Below the pieces are notes generated by a model. That model saw only the letters and a program-made list of their open reading frames with translations, was not told the DNA's origin and ran no database searches. Shown here piece by piece: positions 25,703 to 33,635 of a DNA stretch of 49,739 bases. Source of the stretch: Victivallales bacterium. GTDB lineage: Bacteria; Verrucomicrobiota; Lentisphaeria; Oligosphaerales; Oligosphaeraceae. The translations under genes and the position numbers were made by a program. The number at the start of each line of letters is the position of its first letter. The first letter of the stretch is position 1. The stretch covers positions 1-49,739 of the forward strand of contig JAFZIJ010000032.1 of NCBI GenBank assembly GCA_017554445.1, written 5' to 3'.

Positions 25703-26326
25703 ATGGCTAAATCTGTCAAGATTCGTTTGGAAGAAGCTCAGGATTATCGTCTTACGGAAAATCTTGTTCGTGAGGCATTCTGGAATGTTTATCGGCCTGG
25801 AGCATTGGAGCATTTTGTGTTGCATCAGTTCCGTAATCGGCCGGAGTTCTGTCGGAATTTGGATTTTGTCATGGAATATGATGGCGAGATTATCGGTCAG
25901 GCGATGTTTGTGAAAAATACATTGAAAACGCAGGGGGGAGAAGAATTACCGATCCTGTCGCTTGGGCCGATTTGCATCCATCCTCAGCATCAACGAAAAG
26001 GGCTTGGCAAGCAATTGCTGGATTATGCGGTGGCTCAGGCAGAACAGACGGATGCGGAAGGGATCTTCATGGAAGGCAATATAAACTTCTATGGAAAGTG
26101 TGGCTTCGTGGTCGCTTCGACGCTTGGCGTACATTACATGGATGAACCTTCGGATGATCCTGTACCATATTTTCTTGGCAAGATTCTCAAACCGAAGCAC
26201 TTTGAAAATCTAGATACTCGCTATTATATTCCACAAGGGTATCTTGTCGATGAAAAGCAGGTGGATGAGTTCGATAAACAATTCCCCTATAAGGAAAAGC
26301 TCCGTCTGCCTGGCCAACTAGTATAA
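25703..26326 (+). CDS. GNAT-family N-acetyltransferase
   Basis: 207 aa, started at 25703 because GGAGG lies 7 bases before that ATG. The GNAT core shows motif A as LSLGPICIHPQHQRKGLGKQLLDYA, with the Q/RxxGxG/A acetyl-CoA loop as QRKGLG. The region after residue 130 (INFYGKCGF) is the usual Y-containing segment. Such proteins acetylate small molecules or proteins, and the substrate is unknown. A TetR regulator gene follows 18 nt later, which suggests the pair responds to a toxic amine or similar compound. Confidence 0.85.
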   Translation: MAKSVKIRLEEAQDYRLTENLVREAFWNVYRPGALEHFVLHQFRNRPEFCRNLDFVMEYDGEIIGQAMFVKNTLKTQGGEELPILSLGPICIHPQHQRKGLGKQLLDYAVAQAEQTDAEGIFMEGNINFYGKCGFVVASTLGVHYMDEPSDDPVPYFLGKILKPKHFENLDTRYYIPQGYLVDEKQVDEFDKQFPYKEKLRLPGQLV

Positions 26327-26344
26327 TTTAGGAAAGAAGATTAT

Positions 26345-26989
26345 ATGCGCAAGACACGGGAATTGATTCTCCAGACGGCTTTGAAGCTGTTTTCGCAAAA
26401 GGGCTTTGAAGCCGTCAGCGTTCGCGATATCGCCGCCGAATTGGAGTTGACGGCACCCGCGTTGTATGTCCATTTCAAAAGCAAGCAGGATATTCTGGAG
26501 GCGATTTTGCGCAGAATGGAGGAGCGGGACGCGGAACTGTCGGGAATGGATGGTGTTCCGCAGGAGACGTTTGCGGACAATCCGGAATCGTATGACAATG
26601 TGTCATTGGACAATTTGGTGGTGTTCACGTTGGACATGTTCCAATATTGGACGGAAGATGATTTCGCCGTGCAATTCCGTCATCTGCTGACGATTGAACA
26701 GTTTCGGGATAAACGGTTTGCGGATTTGTTTCAACAGTATCTCGGCAGTGGTGTCGTCCAATATCTGGAGGATATATTCCGGAAGAATGCGCATGGCAAT
26801 CCGCATGATTTGGCGGTCTCCTTTTGGTCGTTGTTCCGTTTTTTGCTGGAACAATATGATATCATGACGAGCAAGAAAGCAAAGCGGTTGATTGTCAGCC
26901 ATTTGGAAAAACATCTGAAGGATTTTATGGAATGTGTGAAGAACCACGAAAGAATTTGGAGCGGCCTTTGGCCGCAATCAAGTGGTTAG
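26345..26989 (+). CDS. TetR/AcrR-family transcriptional regulator
   Basis: 214 aa. The N-terminal helix-turn-helix is typical: RELILQTALKLFSQKGFEA then VSVRDIAAELELTAPALYVHF and KSKQDILEAIL. The remainder is a helical ligand-binding domain with no specific signature. It lies in an operon with the GNAT gene behind a 43-bp palindrome that is its probable operator. From residue about 199 onward (KNHERIWSGLWPQSSG) the protein is encoded by the composite repeat beginning GAACCACGAA, so the natural C-terminus seems to have been replaced. Confidence 0.85.
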   Translation: MRKTRELILQTALKLFSQKGFEAVSVRDIAAELELTAPALYVHFKSKQDILEAILRRMEERDAELSGMDGVPQETFADNPESYDNVSLDNLVVFTLDMFQYWTEDDFAVQFRHLLTIEQFRDKRFADLFQQYLGSGVVQYLEDIFRKNAHGNPHDLAVSFWSLFRFLLEQYDIMTSKKAKRLIVSHLEKHLKDFMECVKNHERIWSGLWPQSSG

Positions 26990-27116
26990 TGGCTAGTGGT
27001 TAGTGGTTAGTGGCCTTTGCTTTTAGTTTTTGGCTTTCGGCTTTCAGCTCTGCGAAACGGTAGGCTCGGCAGTTTCCATACGCTTCGCGTGGTGAAAATG
27101 ATGTCACGCGGAAGCT
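26941..27116. repeat. Dispersed composite repeat, copy 3 (rearranged)
   Basis: It starts GAACCACGAA, then a GCGGCC/GGCCGC hairpin (26961-26975), a (GTGGTTA)n run (26982-27013), GCTTTTAG-type strings (27017-27050), and ends with TTTCCATACGCTTCGCG and AAAATGATGTCACG, which match copy 2. It occupies most of the 290-nt gap before the sigma factor gene. Confidence 0.75.
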
Positions 27117-27279
27117 TGATGGTTATCATCTGTAGTTTTATGTGTTTTTTGTATTTTTTTTTGAAAAATCACATAAGATTATGAGATTTCATTCGTCTAA
27201 TTATTCAGACAGCACGCCATTGGACGCGATGGCGCGTCATGAGAAGCGCTTCTGGTAAGCATTAGACAAGGATAACAAG

Positions 27280-27780
27280 ATGAAAGATAAAGACCAGCAA
27301 TTCCAACAGCTGATCAGCGGTGAATTGCCTGTGCTGCGCGGTGGAATATACCGCATCGTGGGCAATACGGCCGACACGGATGACGTCATTCAAGACGCCA
27401 TGTTGCGGGCGTATCGACAGTTCGATTCGTTCAAAAATCAGTCTGCTTTGCGTACATGGATCTATCGCATCGCTGTAAATTGTGCTTTCGACTGTGTACG
27501 ACAGAAAAAACGGCAGGCGAAGATGTTGAGCGACTATGGCGAAAATGCATTGAATGAAACGACGCAAGCCCATGATGAAGAACAACTTCAGGCATTGGAA
27601 GATGCAGTTGCAGAATTGCCGGAAAACTATCGCGAAGCCATAGTGTGGGGCTGCCTGAGCGATTTGTCCGGTCATGATGCGGCGGAGAAACTTGGATGTT
27701 CGGAAAATGCGCTCTATCAACGCGTTTTCCAAGCCAAGCAGATGCTGAAGAAAGCTTTGATGAAGGAGGATGAAGAATGA
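27280..27780 (+). CDS. ECF-type RNA polymerase sigma factor
   Basis: 166 aa. Region 2 is seen in DTDDVIQDAMLRAYRQFDSF followed by ALRTWIYRIAVNCAFDCVR. Region 4 is seen in LEDAVAELPENYREAIVWG and DAAEKLGCSENALYQRVFQAK. There is no region 1 or 3, as expected for the ECF group. It overlaps the following VWA gene by 4 nt (ATGA), so the two are translationally coupled, and that gene's product is the likely anti-sigma factor. Target promoters were not identified. Confidence 0.92.
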   Translation: MKDKDQQFQQLISGELPVLRGGIYRIVGNTADTDDVIQDAMLRAYRQFDSFKNQSALRTWIYRIAVNCAFDCVRQKKRQAKMLSDYGENALNETTQAHDEEQLQALEDAVAELPENYREAIVWGCLSDLSGHDAAEKLGCSENALYQRVFQAKQMLKKALMKEDEE

Positions 27781-29885
27781 ACGATAATCTTGATAAGCAG
27801 TTGGAAGCATGGAAGGAACAACGCTCTCCGAAAGATGCGCAGTTTGCGTCGGAAGAGAAGTTTGCAGCGGATTTCTTTGAAAAAGCCGCACAACTTCCAG
27901 CAGAAAAAGATGCAAAGAAGACATTCTGGCCGATTGTCTGCAAATTGGCAGCATGCGTGGCCGTCGTGCTTTGCTTGGCTGTGATGTTGTTGAAACTGAA
28001 TCAGACGAATGAGACGGCAATAATGGATATGCCTCTTGCGCAAGTTCCTAAGATCGAGTTGATTGAAATGGTGAGGGAACAAAACGACAAAGCAGCTGAA
28101 ATAATGCTCCCAAGAGCAGTCGAGGCGCTCCCGCCCCCTCCGTTAACTGCCGCAGAGAAGACAGTCGTTCCTGAAAAGCCGGAGTCTATGCCTGCAGTAA
28201 AACAAACAAGAAGAGAAGAATTACAGGAAAGATTTATGGCTGCAGAGAAGAAGGAGCAAAACAATGAAGCGATTGATGCCGTTGCAAAGTCTGTACCACT
28301 CCACCCCGTCATGGCAAAAGCAAAAAGTGCTGTGAAGGATGTTGCCTACGCACCACAAAAGCCTGTTGCCAGATATCGGAAGGCATTGACGCCGCAAGAG
28401 ATGCCACGAATGATGAAGGTTCAGAGTGACGGATATAACATGGTTGACGAGAACATGCAGTTTTCTGCTTCGCCATCATGGAATACGGAGGAATACAAGA
28501 ATGTCAGCGAAAAGCCATTTTTGGCGGTGACTGAGAATCCGCTTTCGACATTTGGCGCGGATGTGGATACGGCCGGTTATGGGATGATGCGGCGTATGAT
28601 CGTGCAGGACAGGAGATTGCCTCCACCGAATGCTATTCGTATTGAAGAGCTTCTCAACTATTTCCATTATGATTATCCCATGCCAGAAAAGGACGACGTG
28701 ATGCGGCCGCATTTTGAAATGCAAGTCGCACCATGGAATCCGTCCCATCAGTTGTTGTTGGTCGGTATACAGGCGAAAACGATTCCTTTAGAGGAACTTC
28801 CGCCATCGCATTATGTGTTTCTCATTGACAATTCAGGCTCTATGAGCCATGTGTTTCCAATGGTGAAGGACGCCATGACGGCGTTGGCAAAACAGCTCCG
28901 CAAGGGCGATTCGGTCAGCATGGTTACATACGGTGGTGGTGTCAATGTCCTTCTGGAAGCGGCATGGGATCCGCAGGTTGTCTGCGCGGAAATCGAGAAG
29001 CTAGATGTTGGCGGCTACACGCCAGGCGGCGAAGGCATTCAGAAGGCGTATCAGATTGCGGAAAAGCATTTTATCAAAGGTGGAAACAATCGCATCGTGC
29101 TGATTACCGATGGCGATTTCAATGTCGGAACCTCCAGTGAGGCAGAGCTTGTGGAGATGGTCGAAGCGAAACAGAAATCATGCATCTATCTGACGGTTGT
29201 CGGCTGTGGCATGGGAAATTACAAAGACAACAAGATGAAGATGTTAGCCAATAAAGGCAATGGTAACTACTTCTATCTTGACGAGCCGCGTGAGGCACGG
29301 AAGATTTTTGTCAAAGGCATGACAGGCAACATGGTCACGATTTGCCGCGATGTGAAATTCCAACTGGAGTTCAATCCGTCCAAAGTGTTCGCGTATCGAC
29401 AGTTGGGCTATGAGCTTCGGGCGATGGCGTCTTCTGATTTCCGCAATGACGCAAAGGATTCGGGCGAAGTCGGCATGGGGCAGCAAGTCACAGTGTTGTA
29501 TGAACTTGTGCCAGCGGAAGCATCGGAGGATGTGAAAAAACAGGCCGTGCCTGGATGGCAACCACTGAAATATGCGAAAACGGAAGCAATCGCCAATGAT
29601 GAATTATTGACGTTCCGCATGCGCTACAAACTGCCGCAGGGCGACGTTCCCGCCGTGGAGAAAACAACGGCGCTGACAACTGTTCCTATGCCGACAAGTA
29701 ATTGGAATTGGGCATCTTCTGTTGCGGAATTCGCCTTGCGGCTTCGTCATTCGTCATTTGCTGGCGATGCTGATTACAGTCGCGCCATGAAGCGTGCAAG
29801 AACAGCTCTCGGTGACGATACCGCTGGACACCGCATCGAATTCCTGCTGCTGATCCTTCGTACACAGGAATTGGATGCCAAGTGA
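27777..29885 (+). CDS. Transmembrane YfbK-type VWA protein with anti-sigma-like N-terminus
   Basis: 702 aa. Residues 1-50 are a short charged cytoplasmic segment, 52-73 form one membrane helix, and 75-230 are a low-complexity linker. A VWA N-terminal block follows (FGADVDTAGYGMMRRM), then the VWA domain with MIDAS motif DNSGSM near residue 351, and a YfbK-type C-terminal domain. Translational coupling to the ECF sigma gene and the one-helix topology suggest that the N-terminus holds the sigma factor while the outer VWA domain senses a metal-dependent partner. No zinc-binding HxxxCxxC motif is present in the N-terminus, so the anti-sigma role is inference from position. Confidence 0.75.
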   Translation: MNDNLDKQLEAWKEQRSPKDAQFASEEKFAADFFEKAAQLPAEKDAKKTFWPIVCKLAACVAVVLCLAVMLLKLNQTNETAIMDMPLAQVPKIELIEMVREQNDKAAEIMLPRAVEALPPPPLTAAEKTVVPEKPESMPAVKQTRREELQERFMAAEKKEQNNEAIDAVAKSVPLHPVMAKAKSAVKDVAYAPQKPVARYRKALTPQEMPRMMKVQSDGYNMVDENMQFSASPSWNTEEYKNVSEKPFLAVTENPLSTFGADVDTAGYGMMRRMIVQDRRLPPPNAIRIEELLNYFHYDYPMPEKDDVMRPHFEMQVAPWNPSHQLLLVGIQAKTIPLEELPPSHYVFLIDNSGSMSHVFPMVKDAMTALAKQLRKGDSVSMVTYGGGVNVLLEAAWDPQVVCAEIEKLDVGGYTPGGEGIQKAYQIAEKHFIKGGNNRIVLITDGDFNVGTSSEAELVEMVEAKQKSCIYLTVVGCGMGNYKDNKMKMLANKGNGNYFYLDEPREARKIFVKGMTGNMVTICRDVKFQLEFNPSKVFAYRQLGYELRAMASSDFRNDAKDSGEVGMGQQVTVLYELVPAEASEDVKKQAVPGWQPLKYAKTEAIANDELLTFRMRYKLPQGDVPAVEKTTALTTVPMPTSNWNWASSVAEFALRLRHSSFAGDADYSRAMKRARTALGDDTAGHRIEFLLLILRTQELDAK

Positions 29886-29965
29886 TGATTGCATGATGTT
29901 ATTGTGGCGGATGAAAATCCGCCGCAATGACAGAATTATTATGAAATTTATCACGGTGGAAAGTC

Positions 29966-31498
29966 TTAGAGAAAGACTTCCTCCAAGGCGGCCGTGCCTC
30001 GTGTGCGGTAAGCTTCGGAAAGATCCATGTAATCCGCACGGTTGTCGTTGGCGATTGCTTGGCGTAACAAAGACTTAAGTTCCTTGGCTCCATGCACATC
30101 CTCCAAAGGAGCGAGCACGGCGACTTTTGCATTGGGAACGGCGATATGGATTGCGCGGACGTTGTGCAATATGCCTTCGACCGTCCGGTCAGGGGATTCT
30201 CCTGCGCGCAGATTTTCAGAACCGATATGGAGGATGACTAGTTTGGGAGACGTCCCCTCCAGTTCGCCGTGGCGGATCCGCCAGAGAAGATTTTCGTTTT
30301 TGTCGCCGATGAAACCCATGTTCAAGACGCGGTGGTTGTTGAAGAAGGGAGTGTCCAGTTCGGGCGGACGGGGGTACATCTTATCGCCATACCAATTCAA
30401 GCCGCCCCAACGGTGGATGATTCCATCGCCGGCGATGACGATGTCTGGTTTGATGACGAAATCGCCGTTGCGCAGGATCATCGCGTGGCGGAAATGCCAG
30501 TCGTAAGTTCCGTCGCCACAGCCTTCAGCGTCAAGTCCGTCATCCATCGTGAGATGGTCTGGATAGTCCAGAGGTGTTTCAATCCAGCCAAGAGTCGTCG
30601 CGCAGCGTTGCACATCGTCGCCATGGATTCCCGATAGTTGGAGATTGGCAATGACGGGGCCGTTGTCAGTGACCGTCACCCACGTGACGGAATCCATGAT
30701 GCCGTATCGCAGATCGTCGCGGATGACGCCTTTGTCAAGCACTCCACCGCTGGTCCCCACCATGTAGTAGTTCTTGCCATGACGAACGGCCTTCACGTGG
30801 TTGTGCCAGTCTCCGCAGAAGAGTGTGTAGTTGACGGAATTGATGTCGCGTTCGAAGTCGAGCCATTTGTCGCTGGTCCAGTCGATTGGCATGTGCATGA
30901 AAATGAATGTCCAACGTGCGTCGGCGTGGTCGCGGATGGTTTGGCTTGCCCATGCGTATTGTTCGTCTGTAATGCCTTGGACGGGAATTCGTCCGTCGCG
31001 TCCGTCCATCGAGTCCAGACAGATGAAATGGCAGTTTTTGACCATGAAATCGTAGTATGTCTTGTTGCCATGCCGTTCCATCCAAACGCGTTTGGAGACA
31101 TCATGCGCAAGATGGTTGGTGGGCCAGCCAAGATTGATGTCGTGGTTGCCAACGACATAATAGAAGCGCATGTCGAGCTTGTCGATAAAGCTCTCCAATT
31201 CATTCCATTCGTCATTCATGCGCTTTTCGGCCTGTTGTTCCGTAGGCGAACCGTAGCATCCTTCCACGAGATCGCCGACGCAGATGGTGAATTCCGGTCG
31301 CAGAAGATTCAACGCCTTCATGGTCTCGCCGAAAGGCCCTTTACGTTCACCGCCGGTCCTGTCGGCGATGATAGCGAAATGGAAATCCTGCGGGTTGTCC
31401 AGCAGAGGCTTGTCGGTATAGGGCAGGGCGGTCTTGGAATCGGAAGATGCTTGCATGTCTATTGTATACAATAAGTTGCGAAGGATTTCTCTCGCCAC
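29966..31498 (-). CDS. Fusion of metallophosphoesterase and degenerate SGNH (PAF-AH-like) domain
   Basis: 510 aa from a GTG at 31498; an in-frame ATG at 31456 is the alternative. Residues about 38-290 are calcineurin-like phosphoesterase: IIADRTGG, CVGDLVEG, VVGNHDIN, FMHMP and CGDWHNH. The first motif has Asp but Thr where the usual His sits. Residues about 345-510 match the PAF-acetylhydrolase-type SGNH fold (RVLNMGFIGDKNENLLWRI, PKLVILHIGSENL). There the catalytic GDS reads GDG, the oxyanion Asn block reads GSEN, and the DxxH block is missing. The second domain therefore looks inactive and may bind a ligand. It is the last gene of a three-gene operon. Confidence 0.75.
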   Translation of the reverse strand: MAREILRNLLYTIDMQASSDSKTALPYTDKPLLDNPQDFHFAIIADRTGGERKGPFGETMKALNLLRPEFTICVGDLVEGCYGSPTEQQAEKRMNDEWNELESFIDKLDMRFYYVVGNHDINLGWPTNHLAHDVSKRVWMERHGNKTYYDFMVKNCHFICLDSMDGRDGRIPVQGITDEQYAWASQTIRDHADARWTFIFMHMPIDWTSDKWLDFERDINSVNYTLFCGDWHNHVKAVRHGKNYYMVGTSGGVLDKGVIRDDLRYGIMDSVTWVTVTDNGPVIANLQLSGIHGDDVQRCATTLGWIETPLDYPDHLTMDDGLDAEGCGDGTYDWHFRHAMILRNGDFVIKPDIVIAGDGIIHRWGGLNWYGDKMYPRPPELDTPFFNNHRVLNMGFIGDKNENLLWRIRHGELEGTSPKLVILHIGSENLRAGESPDRTVEGILHNVRAIHIAVPNAKVAVLAPLEDVHGAKELKSLLRQAIANDNRADYMDLSEAYRTRGTAALEEVFL

Positions 31499-31516
31499 TG
31501 AATGATTGTCGGAAGC

Positions 31517-32746
31517 CTATGGCGTCTTGACCGTCGGCGGCATGAAGGCGCGGAAAATCTGGCCGAAATCGACGGGGCCGACGCATTTGTCACGGTAGAT
31601 TTTGATGAGGCGGTCAACGCCTTCGTCAAGATGTCGTGACGTGACGCCGTGTCGGATAGAGAGGGAGGCCTCGATGAAGGCGGCAAGATTGTCGCATGCG
31701 CGGATGATTTCGCCGTCGATGGGATGGTGTTCGGCGATATTGTGTTCGCGGTCCAGCTGTTCGTAGGTGAGGCCAGTCTGGATTTTATTGTCGATGATGA
31801 CGCGGTTGGAGAATTCGTCTTCCGTGTAGTACTGCAGGTCTTGATGCCATTTAGTGGGCAGGAGCGGGAAGAGCTTTTCCTCCATCTGCTCTTTTTCATA
31901 CTTCTTGATAAGTTCGTCGAGCTTTTCGACGGATTTCTTGACAGGCGTTGTAATGTCGCGTGTCAGAACTTCCGGCAGGTCATGGAAGAGACCGCCCCAG
32001 AAGCCGTTGACAATACGTTGTTCGCAGGCATCGGTGTCCTGTAGGGCGAAATACGTCAATGCAGCGACAACAAGCATGTGGCCGAGAACGGATGTGACGG
32101 GAATGCGCGGCGATTGCGACCACCGTTTCTGGAAGCGGAGCTGTCCGCACAGTTCCACGAAACCGGCGGTCTTCCGTTTCAGGGAGATTTTCTGGACGCC
32201 GAGCAGATCGTAGTGGTCTTCGATCTGGTCTTCAATCTGCTCGCGAATCTGTTCCGTTCCGCTGATGAATGGGCACATTTTATAAAGGATGTTGAACTCC
32301 CATTGCGTCGCGAGGAAGTGCGCGGCTTTGAGGACGCGTTTTTCGCGGGCGGAATAGGCGTGGTCGAAAAAGTATTGGCGGAAACGCTCTTCGAAACCGC
32401 CGTGGATTTGCGACAACTTGTCGTGGAGGTTGCGGCAGACCCAGTCGTTGAGTTCGTTGCCGAGCTCCGCCATCATTTTGTGGAAGATGGGCGGTTTGAT
32501 GTCCGTCAAGACGATGCGGTGGAGCATTTCAAAGAGACCGCCTTCGATGAGATGCAGCCAATTGATGGAGCCGGGCGTCTGGTCTTCTTCGAACCGCGCG
32601 AGAACGTAGGCGATGATCATTTTGTGCGACTGCTTGTCAAGCTCCGTGAAATCCATGGGGTTGATCTGGTCGTTCCAACGGCGGATGCTGGCGGCGTCGT
32701 AAATGAGTTCAATCAAGCTTGTGTGGAGGGAGGATGATGCTGTCAT
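31517..32746 (-). CDS. HD-domain phosphohydrolase
   Basis: 409 aa. The HD signature is GHMLVVAALTYFA followed by GGLFHDLPEVLTRDITTPV, giving the H...HD arrangement, and a later Asp in IIRACDNLAAFIE completes the metal site. HD enzymes hydrolyse nucleotides or other phosphate esters. Both neighbours on the same strand are metallophosphoesterases, 2 nt upstream and 18 nt downstream, so the operon seems devoted to phosphoester hydrolysis. The substrate is not apparent. Confidence 0.82.
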   Translation of the reverse strand: MTASSSLHTSLIELIYDAASIRRWNDQINPMDFTELDKQSHKMIIAYVLARFEEDQTPGSINWLHLIEGGLFEMLHRIVLTDIKPPIFHKMMAELGNELNDWVCRNLHDKLSQIHGGFEERFRQYFFDHAYSAREKRVLKAAHFLATQWEFNILYKMCPFISGTEQIREQIEDQIEDHYDLLGVQKISLKRKTAGFVELCGQLRFQKRWSQSPRIPVTSVLGHMLVVAALTYFALQDTDACEQRIVNGFWGGLFHDLPEVLTRDITTPVKKSVEKLDELIKKYEKEQMEEKLFPLLPTKWHQDLQYYTEDEFSNRVIIDNKIQTGLTYEQLDREHNIAEHHPIDGEIIRACDNLAAFIEASLSIRHGVTSRHLDEGVDRLIKIYRDKCVGPVDFGQIFRAFMPPTVKTP

Positions 32747-32748
32747 GG

Positions 32749-33489
32749 CTAGCGTCCTACTGAAAGTCTTTCTGCGAGAAAATCGGGGAGATGCGCTACG
32801 TAGATGCGTTTTTGCGCGGCGGCTATGTCATAGGGGACTCTTAGAAGATAAACGGAATGGCCATCCGTGTCGTAAATGACGCCACATGCGCGATTGTCGC
32901 CGTCGCGTGGCTGGCCGACTGAGCCGACGCCGACGAGGATGTTATGATCCGGCGGAAGATTGACCTTGCCGCCGAAGCGTTGGAGGTTGACGTGTTCGCC
33001 GGGCGCATGGGTGGCGATAATCGGGACGTGGGAATGGCCATTGAAACAGATACGGCTGTTTTGGAAAAGAAAATGGAGCGCGGCGCTGTGTTCGCTGATG
33101 ACGTAGCCCCAATTGGGGAATGGCTGGCAGGAGGCGTGGCGCACTTGATAGTGGAGCCGCGGGTTTTCGAGAATCATCGGCAAGTTTTCAAGCCATTCCA
33201 TCTGGCTGTTTGACAAGACCTTGCGATTCCATTCAAACACTTTGACCGCTTCTTCGCGGATGCCGTCGTTATCCATTCCCTCATGGACGGTAAAGAAATC
33301 ATGGTTGCCGCAAACGGACGGGATTTTGTTTTCTTGGAGAAAATCAATGCATTCACCAGGGGCGGCGCCATAGCCGACGACGTCGCCTGCGCATAGCACG
33401 TCGTCCACGGCCAAGCGTTTGAATTCGGCAACTACTGCGCGTAAAGCCTCAATGTTGCCATGTATGTCGCCTATCACGCCTATCAGCAC
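32749..33489 (-). CDS. YfcE/diadenosine-tetraphosphatase-type metallophosphoesterase
   Basis: About 246 aa started at the GTG at 33489, because the protein fold begins VLIGVIGDIHGN; a more distal ATG at 33588 would add 33 unrelated residues. Motifs: GDIHGN, CAGDVVGYG, VCGNHDFF, RHASC, and FNGHSHVPI. The GDIHGN and GHSHVP pattern is typical of small cytosolic phosphodiesterases. First gene of the phosphohydrolase operon, divergent from the nadD fusion. Confidence 0.82.
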   Translation of the reverse strand: MLIGVIGDIHGNIEALRAVVAEFKRLAVDDVLCAGDVVGYGAAPGECIDFLQENKIPSVCGNHDFFTVHEGMDNDGIREEAVKVFEWNRKVLSNSQMEWLENLPMILENPRLHYQVRHASCQPFPNWGYVISEHSAALHFLFQNSRICFNGHSHVPIIATHAPGEHVNLQRFGGKVNLPPDHNILVGVGSVGQPRDGDNRACGVIYDTDGHSVYLLRVPYDIAAAQKRIYVAHLPDFLAERLSVGR

Positions 33490-33635
33490 GTTGATTTTCT
33501 CTCTGAATTGACTAACATTTTGCTCGATATATGGTATAGTATAATAATGAAATGTCGGCGGCCTGGCGCCTCCGCATTTGCATTTCATAATATACTGTAT
33601 TTTTCACATCTCACAACGAGTTGACTCAAAAAGAC

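Noticed and set aside
30638..31474. A 278-codon plus-strand frame within the phosphoesterase fusion
   Set aside because: Antisense shadow of a clearly coding gene; the product has no motif, and its codon pattern is that of a complement frame.
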